NCBI RefSeq assembly: GCF_007679965.1
Contig: NZ_VEHL01000001.1
Location: 434,001-498,000 of the forward strand
From: Bordetella genomosp. 13
GTDB taxonomy: Bacteria > Pseudomonadota > Gammaproteobacteria > Burkholderiales > Burkholderiaceae_B
Length of the DNA stretch: 64,000 nucleotides
Reading direction: 5' to 3'
This document shows, piece after piece, positions 1-9,633 of the stretch; the stretch's first letter is position 1; the number at the start of each line of letters is the position of its first letter. The notes under the pieces are model-generated. The model ran no database searches and was not told the origin of the DNA. It saw only the letters and a list, made by a program, of their open reading frames with translations. The position numbers and the translations under genes are program-made.

Positions 1-401
1 GCCGTCAGCGCCGCCAGCGGCACGGCGGCGGCCTCGACCAGGTCCAGCGACTGCGGCTTGGGCGCCAGCGCCTCGCGCGGCACGAGCGCGAACTCTGCGT
101 AGGAGCCCTGGCCGTGCCCGACGAAGGCGAACACTTCCTGGCCCGGACGGAACGGGCCGTGCTGGTCCTCGGACTCCTGGACCACGCCGGCGCAGTCGCG
201 GCCCAGCGTGAAGGGCAGCTGCGTTTCCTTGACCAATGGAAACCGGCCCGACCGTGTCTTGTAGTCCACGGGGTTCAGGCTCGCCGCCGCGACCCGGACC
301 AGCACGTGATCGGATTGCGGGGACGGAATGGGGACATGTTCGCGATGTAAAACTTCCGGTCCACCGAAGCTATCGATGCGGAAAGCTTGCATTTGATTCA
401 T
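1..401 (-). CDS. NADPH:quinone oxidoreductase / zinc-type alcohol dehydrogenase family, 3' end outside window
   Basis: Only the first 133 codons are present; the gene runs off the left edge. The translation starts MNQMQAFRIDSFGGPEVL and continues with the GroES-like fold typical of medium-chain quinone reductases (VRVAAASLNPVDYK, then PFTLGRDCAGVV and FRPGQEVFAFVG). The start is the ATG at 401, with a perfect AGGAGG six bases upstream (408-413). Family knowledge: these enzymes reduce quinones or enones with NADPH in the cytoplasm. The NADPH-binding Rossmann half is not in the window, so the substrate cannot be inferred. It is divergent from the mechanosensitive channel gene. Confidence 0.88.
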   Translation of the reverse strand, partial: MNQMQAFRIDSFGGPEVLHREHVPIPSPQSDHVLVRVAAASLNPVDYKTRSGRFPLVKETQLPFTLGRDCAGVVQESEDQHGPFRPGQEVFAFVGHGQGSYAEFALVPREALAPKPQSLDLVEAAAVPLAALT

Positions 402-686
402 GCCTTGCCTCCTGGCGCGTTGAAAACCCTTAAAAATCAGCAAGTTTCATGCCGCAAAAGGGGGCGATGCATGTTGCTCGTCATGGGCGCGTGCGGCTCG
501 CGCAAAGGCTTGCGGCGGGCGGACGGGAGGGGCGCATCGGCGCGCCGAGGGGCCGGCAAGCGGCCGGACCCGCGTCCGGCGTGGGTGGCCCGCGACCGGC
601 GGGGGCTTTATCATCGGGCAGGCGGCACGTGGCCCAGTCCGTGGCCGCACCGACTCTCTACACGGCCCCGCACAGGAGATTTGTTA

Positions 687-3356
687 GTGGTTCGACTCGC
701 AGCGACAGCATCGCCCATCATCCTTTTCTGGAACCACGCCGCAGGCTTGTGGCGGCACTTGCGAACGAGGCCCTGGCTGGCCGGCGCGATGCTGATGGCG
801 ATGTTGAGCTGCGTGACGGTCCGGGCGATGGCGGCGGAGGCCGACCCGAATTCGCCGCAGACGCAGGCGCCCGCGCCTGCGCCACAGGGGCAAGCGCAGG
901 CCGAACAGGCCGCCGCGCAGGGCCTGACGCCTGCCGCGCTGGCCGACCTGCTGGAGAACCCGGATACACGCAAGACGCTGATCGACCAATTGCGGGCCCA
1001 AGTGCCCGGCGGCGCGGCGCCGGCCGCTGCGGGCAGCGACTCGGCCGCGAGCGGCGGCACGTCGACGCATGCACAGAGGCCCGCGCCAGCCACGCCTGCA
1101 GGCAATGCCGCAGGTTCCACGCCGGCGGCGCGCCACGCCGCGGGCAACGCCCCGCCCGCCGCATCCACGGGCAAGGCCTCGGACTCTCCGGGCCTGCAGG
1201 ACCGCATCACCGACGGCGCGCAGCGTTTCCTGTCCGGCGTGGCGGCCGACCTGGGACAGGGCGTGGACGACATGCGCGCGCTGGCGTCGGGCCAGAGCCT
1301 GCGGCTGGACGCGGGCACGGCGGGGCAGGCCCTGCTGCCGCTGGCCCTCGCGATCGTGGTCACCCTGATCGCCTTTGCCATCCTGCGCATGATCGCGCTG
1401 CGCATCTACGCGCGCATCGACCGGTGGGTGGGCGAGCTGGGCCACGAGGCCGTCGCGGTGGCCGAGCCCGGCCACACCACCAGCATGAAGGTGCTGTATC
1501 GCCGCGCGGGCGCCATCGTCGGCGCGCTGGCCATCGACGTGGCGGTGGTGCTGCTGGCCGCGACCGCCGGCAGCAGCGCCGCGCTGTGGAGCACGCCGGG
1601 CCGCGGCACGCTGGACATGCTGGCGCTGATCTTCCTGAAGGCCTTCGTGGCGGTGGAGATCGTCAAGGTGCTGATCCGCACCGTGTTCGCCGTGCGCCAT
1701 CCGCACCTGCGCCTGGTGTCGCTGGCCGATGGTCCCGCCAAGTACTGGAACGGCTGGCTGGTGCTGATCGCCGCCGGCGCGGGCTACGGCACCATGCTGG
1801 TCGATCCCGTGATGGCGGCCACGCTGTCGCCGGCGCTGGGCCGCCTGGCCGGCATGATCATCATGCTGATCGTGTACGTGTATGCGGTGCGCGGCATCTG
1901 GCAGAACCGCCAGATCGTGCGCGAGCGGCTGGAGCAGCGCGCCACCCACTCGGCCACCTTCATGGGCTCGCGGCTGCGCTTCCTGTCGCGCATCTGGCAC
2001 CTGCTGGGCATCGCGTACTTCACCGTGCTGCTGGTGGTCAGCCAGATCGATCCGATCAATGCGCTGCCGTTCATGGCGCACGCCACGGTGCAGACGCTGC
2101 TGGCCGTGGGCGGGGGCAGCCTGCTGATCCTGCTGCTGAACGTCTTCCTGGCCAAGCCCATCCGGCTGTCGGACGACCTGCGCCGCCGCCTGCCGCTGCT
2201 GGAGGCGCGCGTCAACGCCTACGTGCCGGCGGGGCTGAAGATCGTCGGCTGGATCATCCGCATCGTGGTGCTGCTGCTGATCCTGGACGCCTGGCGCGCC
2301 TTCGACCTGTCGTACTGGCTGGCCTCGGACGCGGGCGCCGCGGCCATCCGCATGGTGCTGAACGTGGTCATCGTGCTGCTGATCGCCACGCTGGCCTGGA
2401 CGGTGATCGCCAGCTTCATCGAGCATCGCCTGACCCAGGTCGAGGGCCGGCCCATGCCCAGCGCGCGCGAACGCACGCTGCTGTCGCTGTTTCGCAATGC
2501 CGCGCTGATCGTGATCGTCACCATGACGGCCATGGTGATCCTGTCGCAGATCGGCATCGACATCGGACCGTTGATCGCCGGCGCGGGCGTGGTTGGCCTG
2601 GCCATCGGCTTCGGCGCGCAGAAACTGGTGCAGGACATCATCACCGGCGTCTTCATCCAGCTGGAGAACGGCATGAACGAGAACGACGTCGTGCAGGTGG
2701 CGGGGGTGTTCGGCACGGTCGAGAAGATGACCATCCGTTCCGTCGGCATCCGCACGCTGGACGGCGGCTACCACCTGGTGCCGTTCTCGTCGGTGGATGT
2801 GGTCGCCAACCACATGCGTGATTTTTCTTATCACCTTGGTGAGTACACCATCGCGCACCGCGAAAGCGTGGACGATGCGGTGGAGCACTTGCGCAATGCC
2901 TTCACCGAGCTGATGACCGATCCGGTGCTGTCGCCCGAAGTGGTGGAAGACATCACCATTCCGGGCGTCACCGCGGTCAACGACAAGGGCGTGACTATCC
3001 GCGTGCTGATCAAGACCACCCCGGGCATGCAGTGGGCGGTGCAGCGCGGCTACAACCGCCTGGTCAAGAAGCACTTCGACGCCGCGGGCATCGAGCTGCC
3101 CTATCCGCACATGGTCGTGTACTTCGGGCAGGACAAGCAGGGCTACGCGCCGCCGGCCAACGTGGCCATGCAGGCGGAGCGTGCCGAGGTGCCGGGCGAG
3201 AACGCCCGCGCGGCCGGCCATACCCGCCGTGCGCTGACGCAGGAAGCGTCAGGCGACGATGCAACGGAGGTCCTGGGCAACGAGCTGGAGGCCCGCGGCG
3301 ATGCGGAGTCGTCCGAGGGGCCCGACGGCGACGTGCCGGCGCCTCGCAGGACCTGA
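687..3356 (+). CDS. Large MscS-family mechanosensitive channel (YbiO-like)
   Basis: This 889-aa inner-membrane channel of the MscS family should release solutes on hypo-osmotic shock. A hydrophobic N-terminal segment (about residues 30-55, ending AMAAEAD) looks like a signal sequence. It is followed by a periplasmic Ala/Pro/Gln-rich stretch and then many membrane helices from about residue 210. The pore helix and beta domain, with Gly/Ala-rich GPLIAGAGVVGLAIGFGAQ, lie at about 626-700. The GTG start at 687 was chosen because AGGAGA lies 7 bases upstream; an internal ATG at 789 is the alternative. The open frame extends further upstream, but that part lacks coding character. The length and the 'LLENPDTRKTLIDQLR' segment resemble E. 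coli YbiO rather than short MscS. Confidence 0.87.
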   Translation: MVRLAATASPIILFWNHAAGLWRHLRTRPWLAGAMLMAMLSCVTVRAMAAEADPNSPQTQAPAPAPQGQAQAEQAAAQGLTPAALADLLENPDTRKTLIDQLRAQVPGGAAPAAAGSDSAASGGTSTHAQRPAPATPAGNAAGSTPAARHAAGNAPPAASTGKASDSPGLQDRITDGAQRFLSGVAADLGQGVDDMRALASGQSLRLDAGTAGQALLPLALAIVVTLIAFAILRMIALRIYARIDRWVGELGHEAVAVAEPGHTTSMKVLYRRAGAIVGALAIDVAVVLLAATAGSSAALWSTPGRGTLDMLALIFLKAFVAVEIVKVLIRTVFAVRHPHLRLVSLADGPAKYWNGWLVLIAAGAGYGTMLVDPVMAATLSPALGRLAGMIIMLIVYVYAVRGIWQNRQIVRERLEQRATHSATFMGSRLRFLSRIWHLLGIAYFTVLLVVSQIDPINALPFMAHATVQTLLAVGGGSLLILLLNVFLAKPIRLSDDLRRRLPLLEARVNAYVPAGLKIVGWIIRIVVLLLILDAWRAFDLSYWLASDAGAAAIRMVLNVVIVLLIATLAWTVIASFIEHRLTQVEGRPMPSARERTLLSLFRNAALIVIVTMTAMVILSQIGIDIGPLIAGAGVVGLAIGFGAQKLVQDIITGVFIQLENGMNENDVVQVAGVFGTVEKMTIRSVGIRTLDGGYHLVPFSSVDVVANHMRDFSYHLGEYTIAHRESVDDAVEHLRNAFTELMTDPVLSPEVVEDITIPGVTAVNDKGVTIRVLIKTTPGMQWAVQRGYNRLVKKHFDAAGIELPYPHMVVYFGQDKQGYAPPANVAMQAERAEVPGENARAAGHTRRALTQEASGDDATEVLGNELEARGDAESSEGPDGDVPAPRRT

Positions 3357-3408
3357 GTCGCGTATGCCGCTGGGGGCCGGGTCTTCCGCGGCGCGTATCC
3401 GACGCGCA

Positions 3409-3439
3409 AGGGGCCGGTCCGTAAGACGGGCCTCTTTTT
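3409..3439 (+). terminator. Intrinsic terminator after the mscS-like gene
   Basis: A seven-pair stem (AGGGGCC with GGCCTCT, one G-T pair) plus an inner GTC/GAC stem with a CGTAA loop is followed by TTTTT. It lies between the convergent channel gene and the AraC regulator, 53 bases after the channel stop. Confidence 0.65.
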
Positions 3440-3452
3440 CATTGCGGCCGGA

Positions 3453-4379
3453 TCACGCGGCCGCGCGGTATGCCTGGATGTCGTCCATGCCCGCGCGGCG
3501 CGTGCTGAGCGCGTCGCGCTTGGGCGGCACGCCGAACATGCGCGTGTATTCGCGGCTGAACTGCGACGGGCTTTCGTAGCCCACCTGGTACGCCGCGCGC
3601 ATCACGTTGGCGTCTTCCACCAGCATCAGCCGGCGGGCTTCCAGCAGGCGCAGCTGCTTCTGGTATTGCAGCGGCGTCATCGAGGTCAGCTGCTTGAAGT
3701 GCTGGTGGAACGACGAGGCGCTCATGTTGGCCGCGGCCGCCAGTTCCTCGATGCGCAGCGGGCGCGTGTACTGCGTGCGCAGCAGCCGGATGGCCTCGCC
3801 CACCCGCTGCGCATGGCCGGCCGGCAGCGCCAGCGTGCACAGGCGGCCGCCGTTGGGACCGGTCAGCAGGCGCGCGCAGATCTCGCGCATCAGCAGCGGC
3901 GCCAGCACCGGCAGCATGGCCGGCGTCTCCAGTACGTTCACCAGGCGCAGCATGCAATCGGCCAGCGCCGCGTCGGTGTCCTCGACATACAGGCCCAGGC
4001 CCGGTTCGACCGGCGCGGGCTGCCGGGGCAACTGCTCCAGCACCTCGCGCAGCACCATGGGATCGAACTCCAGCGCGATCGCCAGGTAGGGCCGTTCCGG
4101 CGAGGCCTGGGTGATGCGGCCCACGCCGGGCAGCTCCACGCTGATCACCAGCGACTGCATCTCGGCGTAGTGCAGCACCTGGTCGTTGAGCATCACGCTC
4201 TTGGCGCCCTGCACGACCAGGCACAGCGCCGGGCGGTAGACCATGTGATTGAGCACGTCCTTGCGGACGTTGCGCATCAGCACCAGGCCATCCACCGGCG
4301 TGGCGAAGGCGCCGCTCTGGTCCGGATGGCGCGCGTTCAGGTAGCGGGAAATGGCGGTTTTCAGGGCGGTTTGCGGCAT
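3453..4379 (-). CDS. AraC-family transcriptional regulator with AraC_N cupin domain
   Basis: 308 aa from ATG 4379, preceded by AGGAG ten bases upstream; an ATG at 4433 is possible but less well placed. The N-terminal half (NVRKDVLNHMVYRPALCLVV, KSVMLNDQVLHYAEMQSLVI) matches the AraC_N type ligand-binding domain. The C-terminal third holds the two helix-turn-helix motifs (IEELAAAANMSASSFHQHFK and the YESPSQFSREYTRMFG signature). It is transcribed divergently from the SDR gene at 4589 with about 210 bases between them, the usual arrangement for a local activator of that dehydrogenase. The ligand is unknown. Confidence 0.92.
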   Translation of the reverse strand: MPQTALKTAISRYLNARHPDQSGAFATPVDGLVLMRNVRKDVLNHMVYRPALCLVVQGAKSVMLNDQVLHYAEMQSLVISVELPGVGRITQASPERPYLAIALEFDPMVLREVLEQLPRQPAPVEPGLGLYVEDTDAALADCMLRLVNVLETPAMLPVLAPLLMREICARLLTGPNGGRLCTLALPAGHAQRVGEAIRLLRTQYTRPLRIEELAAAANMSASSFHQHFKQLTSMTPLQYQKQLRLLEARRLMLVEDANVMRAAYQVGYESPSQFSREYTRMFGVPPKRDALSTRRAGMDDIQAYRAAA

Positions 4380-4588
4380 GGGTAAGGGGCTCCTGCGGCA
4401 GGCGCGAGGGACATGCGCCGTGCTGCCGCGCATGGACGGATTCTAGAGCACCCGTGATGGCGGCACATGGTCTTCTGGAGGATCGGGCATGAAATTCGGC
4501 AGTTCCGACCTTTCTGGCACCTGGGCCCGGGCATAGACTTTTTCCCGTGCACGCTTCATTCGATCCTCTTCCTTCTTCGGACACCATC

Positions 4589-5344
4589 ATGGAAAAAATC
4601 GCGCTCATCACCGGCGGCAGCCGCGGCCTGGGCCGCAACACCGCCGTCAGCCTGGCCCGTCGCGGCACGGGCTCCATCATCACGTACCGCACCAACCGCG
4701 CCGAGGCCGACGCCGCCGTGGCCGAGATCCAGGCCCTGGGCGTGCGCGCCGTGGCGCTGCAGCTCGATACCGGCAAGAGCGCCAGCTTCCCGGCCTTTGC
4801 CGCCGAGGTCGCCCGCGCGCTGCAGGCCGCCTGGGGCCGCGACCGCCTCGACCACCTGGTCAACAACGCCGGGCATGGCGTGGCCGGCCTGATATCCGAA
4901 ATCAGCGAGGAGGACTTCGACAGCCTCTACCAGGTCCATTTCAAGGGCGTCTTCTTCCTGACCCAGAAGCTGCTGCCGCTGATCGCGGATGGCGGCCGCA
5001 TCGTCAACATCTCCAGCGGCCTGGCGCGCTTCACCCTGCCTGGCTACGCGGCCTATGCGTCGATGAAGGGCGCCATCGAAGTGTTCTCGCGCTACCTGGC
5101 CAAGGAAGCGGGGGCGCGCGGCATCGCGGTCAACGCCGTGGCGCCGGGCGCCATCGAAACCGATTTCGGCGGCGGCCACGTACGCGACGACGCAGGCCTG
5201 AACAGGATGGTGGCCGGCAACACCGCCATGGGCCGCGCCGGCGTGCCGGACGACATCGGCCCCATGATCGCCGCGCTGCTGGGCGACGAGAACCGCTGGC
5301 TGACGGCGCAGCGCATCGAGGTCTCGGGCGGCATGTTCCTGTAG
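4589..5344 (+). CDS. Short-chain dehydrogenase/reductase (SDR)
   Basis: 251-aa classical SDR. It has the TGGSRGLGR cofactor loop near the N-terminus, NNAG, INISSGLA, the YAAYASMKG active site with catalytic Tyr and Lys, and the usual APGAIETDF segment. An Arg just after the glycine loop and a TYRTNRAE strand end suggest NADP(H). The start is the ATG at 4589; a longer frame from 4547 adds 14 residues with no family match. Its probable regulator is the divergent AraC protein. The substrate cannot be deduced. Confidence 0.9.
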   Translation: MEKIALITGGSRGLGRNTAVSLARRGTGSIITYRTNRAEADAAVAEIQALGVRAVALQLDTGKSASFPAFAAEVARALQAAWGRDRLDHLVNNAGHGVAGLISEISEEDFDSLYQVHFKGVFFLTQKLLPLIADGGRIVNISSGLARFTLPGYAAYASMKGAIEVFSRYLAKEAGARGIAVNAVAPGAIETDFGGGHVRDDAGLNRMVAGNTAMGRAGVPDDIGPMIAALLGDENRWLTAQRIEVSGGMFL

Positions 5345-5489
5345 GAGCTTGCGGGCGGGCGGGGGCGGGGCGGCGACGCCGCGGATCGCGGACCTCCGGC
5401 GGTATGGCACACTGCGCGCTGTCTTCAAGCTATCGTCAGCCGCCGGCCGCGTCGCGCGGCCGCCCGAACCCCGCACGCAGATCCCGCCC

Positions 5490-7823
5490 ATGAACAGGTT
5501 CTTTTCGCCGAAGCTGCTGGCCGCCTCGGTCGCCGCAGTGCTGCTGGCCGCTTGCGCCCAGCCGTCCACCCCGTCGCTGGCCGGCCCCGACCCCGCGCCC
5601 ACGCTGCAGGCCGCCAAAGCCCGCGAAAGCTACATCGACGACCTGATGCGGCGCATGACGCTGCAGGAGAAGATCGGCCAGCTGCGCCTGCGCAGCGTGG
5701 ACGCCGGGCCCGATGCCCACAAGGAAGTGCTGCTGGACGAGATCCGCTCGGGCCAGGTCGGCGCCATCTTCAACACCGTCACCCGCCCCGACATCCGCGT
5801 GCTGCAGGACGCGGCCATGCAAAGCCGGCTGAAGATCCCGCTGTTCTTCGCGTACGACGTCATCCACGGCCACCGCACCGTGTTCCCCATCGGCCTGGGC
5901 CTGGCCTCGTCGTGGGACATGGACGCCATCGCGCGCAGCGGCCGCGTGTCGGCCATCGAGGCCAACGCCGATGGCCTGAACCTGACCTTCTCGCCCATGG
6001 TGGACATCTCGCGCGACCCGCGCTGGGGCCGCAACTCCGAGGGCTACGGCGAGGACACCTACCTGACTTCCCAGATCGGTGCCACGCTGGTCAAGGCCTA
6101 CCAGGGCGACGATCCGTCCGCGCCCGGCACCATCATGGCGTCGGTCAAGCACTTCGCCCTGTACGGCGCCATCGAGGGCGCGCGCGACTACAACACCGTG
6201 GACATGAGCCCGCAGCGCATGTACCAGGACTACCTGCCGCCCTACAAGGCCGCCATCGACGCGGGCGCGGCCGGCGTGATGATCGCGCTGAACGCCGTCA
6301 ACGGCGTGCCCGCCACGGCCGACAAGTGGCTGCTGCAGGACCTGCTGCGCACGCAATGGGGCTTCAAGGGCATCACCATCAGCGACCACGGCGCCATCCT
6401 CGAGCTGCTGCGCCATGGCGTGGCCGCCGACGGCCGCGACGCGGCGCGCCTGGCCATCCAGGCCGGCACCGACCTCAGCATGAACGACATGGTCTACGGC
6501 AAGGACCTGGAGCCGCTGGTGCACAGCGGCGAGGTGTCCGTGGCCGACATCGACCGCGCCGCGCGCGACGTGCTGCGCGTGAAGTACGACCTGGGCCTGT
6601 TCCGCGACGCCTATCGCCACGTGGGCCAGGCCGCCGACGATCCCGTCGACACCGACGCCGAGAATCGCCTGCACCGCGCCGACGCGCGCGAGGTGGCGCG
6701 CGGCAGCCTTGTGCTGCTGAAGAACCGCGCCGGCACGCTGCCTTTGCAAAAGCAGGGCACCATTGCCGTCATCGGTCCGCTGGCGCAGAGCCAGCGCGAC
6801 GTGATGGGCAACTGGTCGGCCGCCGGCAAGGCGCGCCAGGCGGTGTCGGTGTACCAGGGCCTGGCCGAGGCCGTCGCGGGCCGCGCCGCGCTGCGTTACG
6901 CCAAGGGCGCCAACGTGATCGACGACGCCCGCGTCGTGCAGTACCTGAACGAGTTCGAGCAGGACGTGGTGGTGGACCCGCGCACGCCGCAGGCCATGAT
7001 CGACGAGGCTGTGCAGGCGGCGCGCGCGTCCGACGTGGTGGTGGCCGTGGTGGGCGAGTCGCAGGGCATGGCGCACGAGGCCTCCAGCCGCACCGACATC
7101 GTCATTCCCGCGAGCCAGCGCGCCTTGCTGCGCGCGCTGAAAGCCACCGGCAAGCCATTGGTCATCGTGCTGATGAACGGCCGTCCGCTGGCGCTGGAAT
7201 GGGAGGACGCCAACGCCGACGCCATGCTGGAGACCTGGTATGCGGGCACCGAGGGCGGCCATGCCATCGCCGACGTGCTGTTCGGCGACTACAACCCCTC
7301 GGGCAAGCTGCCCATGACGTTTCCGCGCGTGGTGGGGCAGGTGCCGCTGTACTACAACCATCTGAACACCGGCCGGCCGTTCGACCCCGCCAGGCCGAAC
7401 AAGTACACCTCGCGCTATTTCGACCACGAGAACGGGCCGCTGTATCCTTTCGGCTACGGCTTGAGCTACACCACGTTCGACGTGTCGGGCGTGGCCTTGT
7501 CCGCGGCCGAAGTGGCTCGCGGCGGCAAGCTCACGGCCAGCGTCACGGTGCGCAACAGCGGCCAACGCGATGGACATACGGTGGTGCAGCTGTACGTGCA
7601 GGACCCCGTGGCCTCGATCAGCCGTCCGGTGAAAGAGCTGAAGGGCTTCTCGAAGGTCTTCCTGAAGGCCGGCGAGTCGCGCGTGGTCAGCTTCGAGATC
7701 GGCGATGCGCAGTTGGGCTTTTACGATGCGCAGGGGCGCTTCAAGGTTGAGCCCGGGCAGTTCAACGTGTTCCTGGGCCTGGATTCGCGCGACGCGAACG
7801 TGGCCAGCTTCATGCTGCGTTAA
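5490..7823 (+). CDS. bglX: Periplasmic beta-glucosidase, glycoside hydrolase family 3
   Basis: 777 aa and strongly recognisable as BglX along its whole length (E. coli BglX is 765 aa). The N-terminus has a lipoprotein-type signal (LLAACAQ), so it may be lipid-anchored in the periplasm. The N-terminal TIM-barrel holds the nucleophile Asp in GITISDHGA (about residue 299). The middle alpha/beta sandwich contains GESQGMAHEASSRTD, and a C-terminal fibronectin-III-like domain contains FGYGLSYTTF. It hydrolyses terminal beta-glucosyl residues from oligosaccharides. The start is ATG 5490; the upstream open frame lacks family similarity. It appears monocistronic or coupled to the AllA-like gene 29 bases downstream. 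Confidence 0.96.
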   Translation: MNRFFSPKLLAASVAAVLLAACAQPSTPSLAGPDPAPTLQAAKARESYIDDLMRRMTLQEKIGQLRLRSVDAGPDAHKEVLLDEIRSGQVGAIFNTVTRPDIRVLQDAAMQSRLKIPLFFAYDVIHGHRTVFPIGLGLASSWDMDAIARSGRVSAIEANADGLNLTFSPMVDISRDPRWGRNSEGYGEDTYLTSQIGATLVKAYQGDDPSAPGTIMASVKHFALYGAIEGARDYNTVDMSPQRMYQDYLPPYKAAIDAGAAGVMIALNAVNGVPATADKWLLQDLLRTQWGFKGITISDHGAILELLRHGVAADGRDAARLAIQAGTDLSMNDMVYGKDLEPLVHSGEVSVADIDRAARDVLRVKYDLGLFRDAYRHVGQAADDPVDTDAENRLHRADAREVARGSLVLLKNRAGTLPLQKQGTIAVIGPLAQSQRDVMGNWSAAGKARQAVSVYQGLAEAVAGRAALRYAKGANVIDDARVVQYLNEFEQDVVVDPRTPQAMIDEAVQAARASDVVVAVVGESQGMAHEASSRTDIVIPASQRALLRALKATGKPLVIVLMNGRPLALEWEDANADAMLETWYAGTEGGHAIADVLFGDYNPSGKLPMTFPRVVGQVPLYYNHLNTGRPFDPARPNKYTSRYFDHENGPLYPFGYGLSYTTFDVSGVALSAAEVARGGKLTASVTVRNSGQRDGHTVVQLYVQDPVASISRPVKELKGFSKVFLKAGESRVVSFEIGDAQLGFYDAQGRFKVEPGQFNVFLGLDSRDANVASFMLR

Positions 7824-7852
7824 CCCTGTTCGATTCCACGCGGAGCCTATTC

Positions 7853-8392
7853 ATGGACGACATCGAGACGCTGCCCCTGCGCAGACTGGAGCGCCAGGCG
7901 TTCGCCCGCTATGGATGGATGCTGGGCAAGCCGATGCCCGCGGCGCAAGCCGGCGTGCCCGTGTTCAGCAATCCCGCCACGGACTTCTGGCAGGAACACG
8001 TGTTCGACGCGGGATCCGGCGGCGAGCCCGAGGTGCTGTGGGTACGCTACCGCAGCGCGGACCGCGTGGTGGCCAACCTCGAGGTGCACCTGCTGACCCA
8101 CCAGGCGATCGTGCCCTTGACCGGGCCGATCATCCAGGTGGTCGCGGCCAGCGCGACCGATGGCCGGCCCGACCTCGCGACCCTGGCGGCCTTCGAGGTG
8201 CCGGTCGGGCAGGGCATCTGCATGCGGCCCGGGTGCTGGCACGCCACGCGCATCGCCGCGGCCGGCGAAGTCACGTGCCTCATGCTGACCCGGCGGTCCA
8301 CCACGGCGGACCTGATCGCGCATCTGGCCGGCGCGCCTGCGTCGGAAAGCGCCATCGTCCCCCTGACGGGATATCGCCTGGAATCGGCCTGA
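7853..8392 (+). CDS. Ureidoglycolate lyase (AllA) family protein
   Basis: 179-aa cupin-like protein with the AllA pattern: LEVHLLTHQAIVPLTG near residue 80 and RPGCWHATRIA near residue 125. Ureidoglycolate lyase releases urea and glyoxylate in purine/allantoin breakdown. No other allantoin genes lie nearby, so the actual substrate may differ; the call is at family level. ATG 7853 has GGAG 8 bases upstream. Confidence 0.8.
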   Translation: MDDIETLPLRRLERQAFARYGWMLGKPMPAAQAGVPVFSNPATDFWQEHVFDAGSGGEPEVLWVRYRSADRVVANLEVHLLTHQAIVPLTGPIIQVVAASATDGRPDLATLAAFEVPVGQGICMRPGCWHATRIAAAGEVTCLMLTRRSTTADLIAHLAGAPASESAIVPLTGYRLESA

Positions 8393-8738
8393 TACGCGGG
8401 GCGTGCCCGACCCGGCAATACCGTGCGCAGGATCAGGTTTCGCTTGAGGCTGCCTCGTGAATTTCCGATTCACGCCGTCTGGCGGCTCGTTGCGAGAATG
8501 CCCTTGCCGCGCCGCATGTCTGGCGCATGGCGGGCGTGGCTGGCCGGCCAGCCTTGCCGCGAGCAATGGCGGGGCGTCCGCACGACGGCGGACCAACGGC
8601 CTGCCGTTGGCCGAAATATCCAGGCAGCCTCAAGCCCTGCCTGAACCATCCTCAAGCAAATACCGATAGGCTGTCCGCGGCGCGCGGCGCAGAATGGCCG
8701 CGCCGCTTCGGCATGCCAGAACAGGAATGGGTACACGG
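8393..8738. other. 346-base stretch without a recognised gene
   Basis: Several short frames exist on both strands, but none has protein-like composition or a sensible ribosome site. No clear terminator or operator was seen. The promoter of the TauE/SafE gene presumably lies in its right part. Confidence 0.4.
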
Positions 8739-9515
8739 ATGGATCTTGCAGCAATGGCGTCCGGCTTGCCGGCCGGAACGTGGGGCTACGTGGCGGCGGT
8801 GTTCGTGCTGGCCGGCCTGATCAAGGGCGTGGTGGGCCTGGGCCTGCCGACGATCTCGATGGCGCTGCTGGCGCTGTTCATGCCGCCCGCGCAGGCGGCC
8901 GCCCTGCTGATCGTGCCGTCGTTCTTCACCAACGTCTGGCAGGCGCGTCCGTTCGATACGCTGGGTCCGCTGCTGCGCCGCATCGGCGGCATGCAGGTGG
9001 GCGTGTGCGTGGGCACGCTGGCCGGCGCCTGGCTGCTGGGCGCGCCGTCCGGGCATCTGGCCTCGGCAGCGCTGGGCGTGGCGCTGGTGGCGTATGCCCT
9101 GTGGGGCCTGTTCGGCAAGCCGCCCGCCGTCGATCCGTCATCCGAAGCATGGGCGGGCCCGTTGGTGGGCGCCGTCACCGGCGTGGTCACGGCGGCCACG
9201 GGCGTCTTCGTCGTGCCGGCCGTGCCGTATCTGCAAGCCCTTCAGCTGGGCAAGGACGGGCTGATCCAGGCGATGGGCGTGTCGTTCACGGTGTCCACCG
9301 TGGCGCTGGCCGCGGGGTTGTGGCTGAACGGGGGGTATGCGCCGGGCGCCGCCGGGGCATCGCTGCTGATGCTGCTGCCCGCGCTGGTCGGCATGTGGGC
9401 GGGCACGCGATTGCGCGGCAGGCTGTCGCCGCAGACGTTTCGCGTGTGGTTCATGAACAGCCTGATCGTGTTGGGGCTATACCAGATCGTCGAGGCGATC
9501 CTGCTGTCGATGTAG
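8739..9515 (+). CDS. TauE/SafE-family membrane permease
   Basis: 258 aa, almost entirely hydrophobic with about eight membrane helices. Two related halves are visible, each beginning with a Gly-rich motif (AGLIKGVVGLGLPTISMALL near the start, VGAVTGVVTAATGVFVVPAV after about residue 130). This is the internal duplication typical of the TauE/SafE (DUF81) family, which exports sulfite or organosulfur and other small anions. The ATG at 8739 was preferred over 8727 because of AGGAA about ten bases upstream. No sulfur-metabolism neighbour specifies the substrate. Confidence 0.88.
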   Translation: MDLAAMASGLPAGTWGYVAAVFVLAGLIKGVVGLGLPTISMALLALFMPPAQAAALLIVPSFFTNVWQARPFDTLGPLLRRIGGMQVGVCVGTLAGAWLLGAPSGHLASAALGVALVAYALWGLFGKPPAVDPSSEAWAGPLVGAVTGVVTAATGVFVVPAVPYLQALQLGKDGLIQAMGVSFTVSTVALAAGLWLNGGYAPGAAGASLLMLLPALVGMWAGTRLRGRLSPQTFRVWFMNSLIVLGLYQIVEAILLSM

Positions 9516-9633
9516 CGCGGGCGTCGTGTGTCGCGATGGATCGACGCGGCTCCGGGCCGCGGACGGTATTGTGGTTCGGGACCGGCAGGGTCCGGGGCAT
9601 CGCTGCCGCGGCGGACCCTTGCCCAGCCGGGTA

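Noticed and set aside
684..3221. 845-aa minus-strand frame opposite the MscS-like gene
   Set aside because: Composition is His/Gln/Arg/Ala-rich mirror of a high-GC gene; no domain and no ribosome site. The plus-strand product has clear MscS motifs.
5436..7577. 713-aa minus-strand frame opposite bglX
   Set aside because: No domain; bglX matches its family along the whole length.
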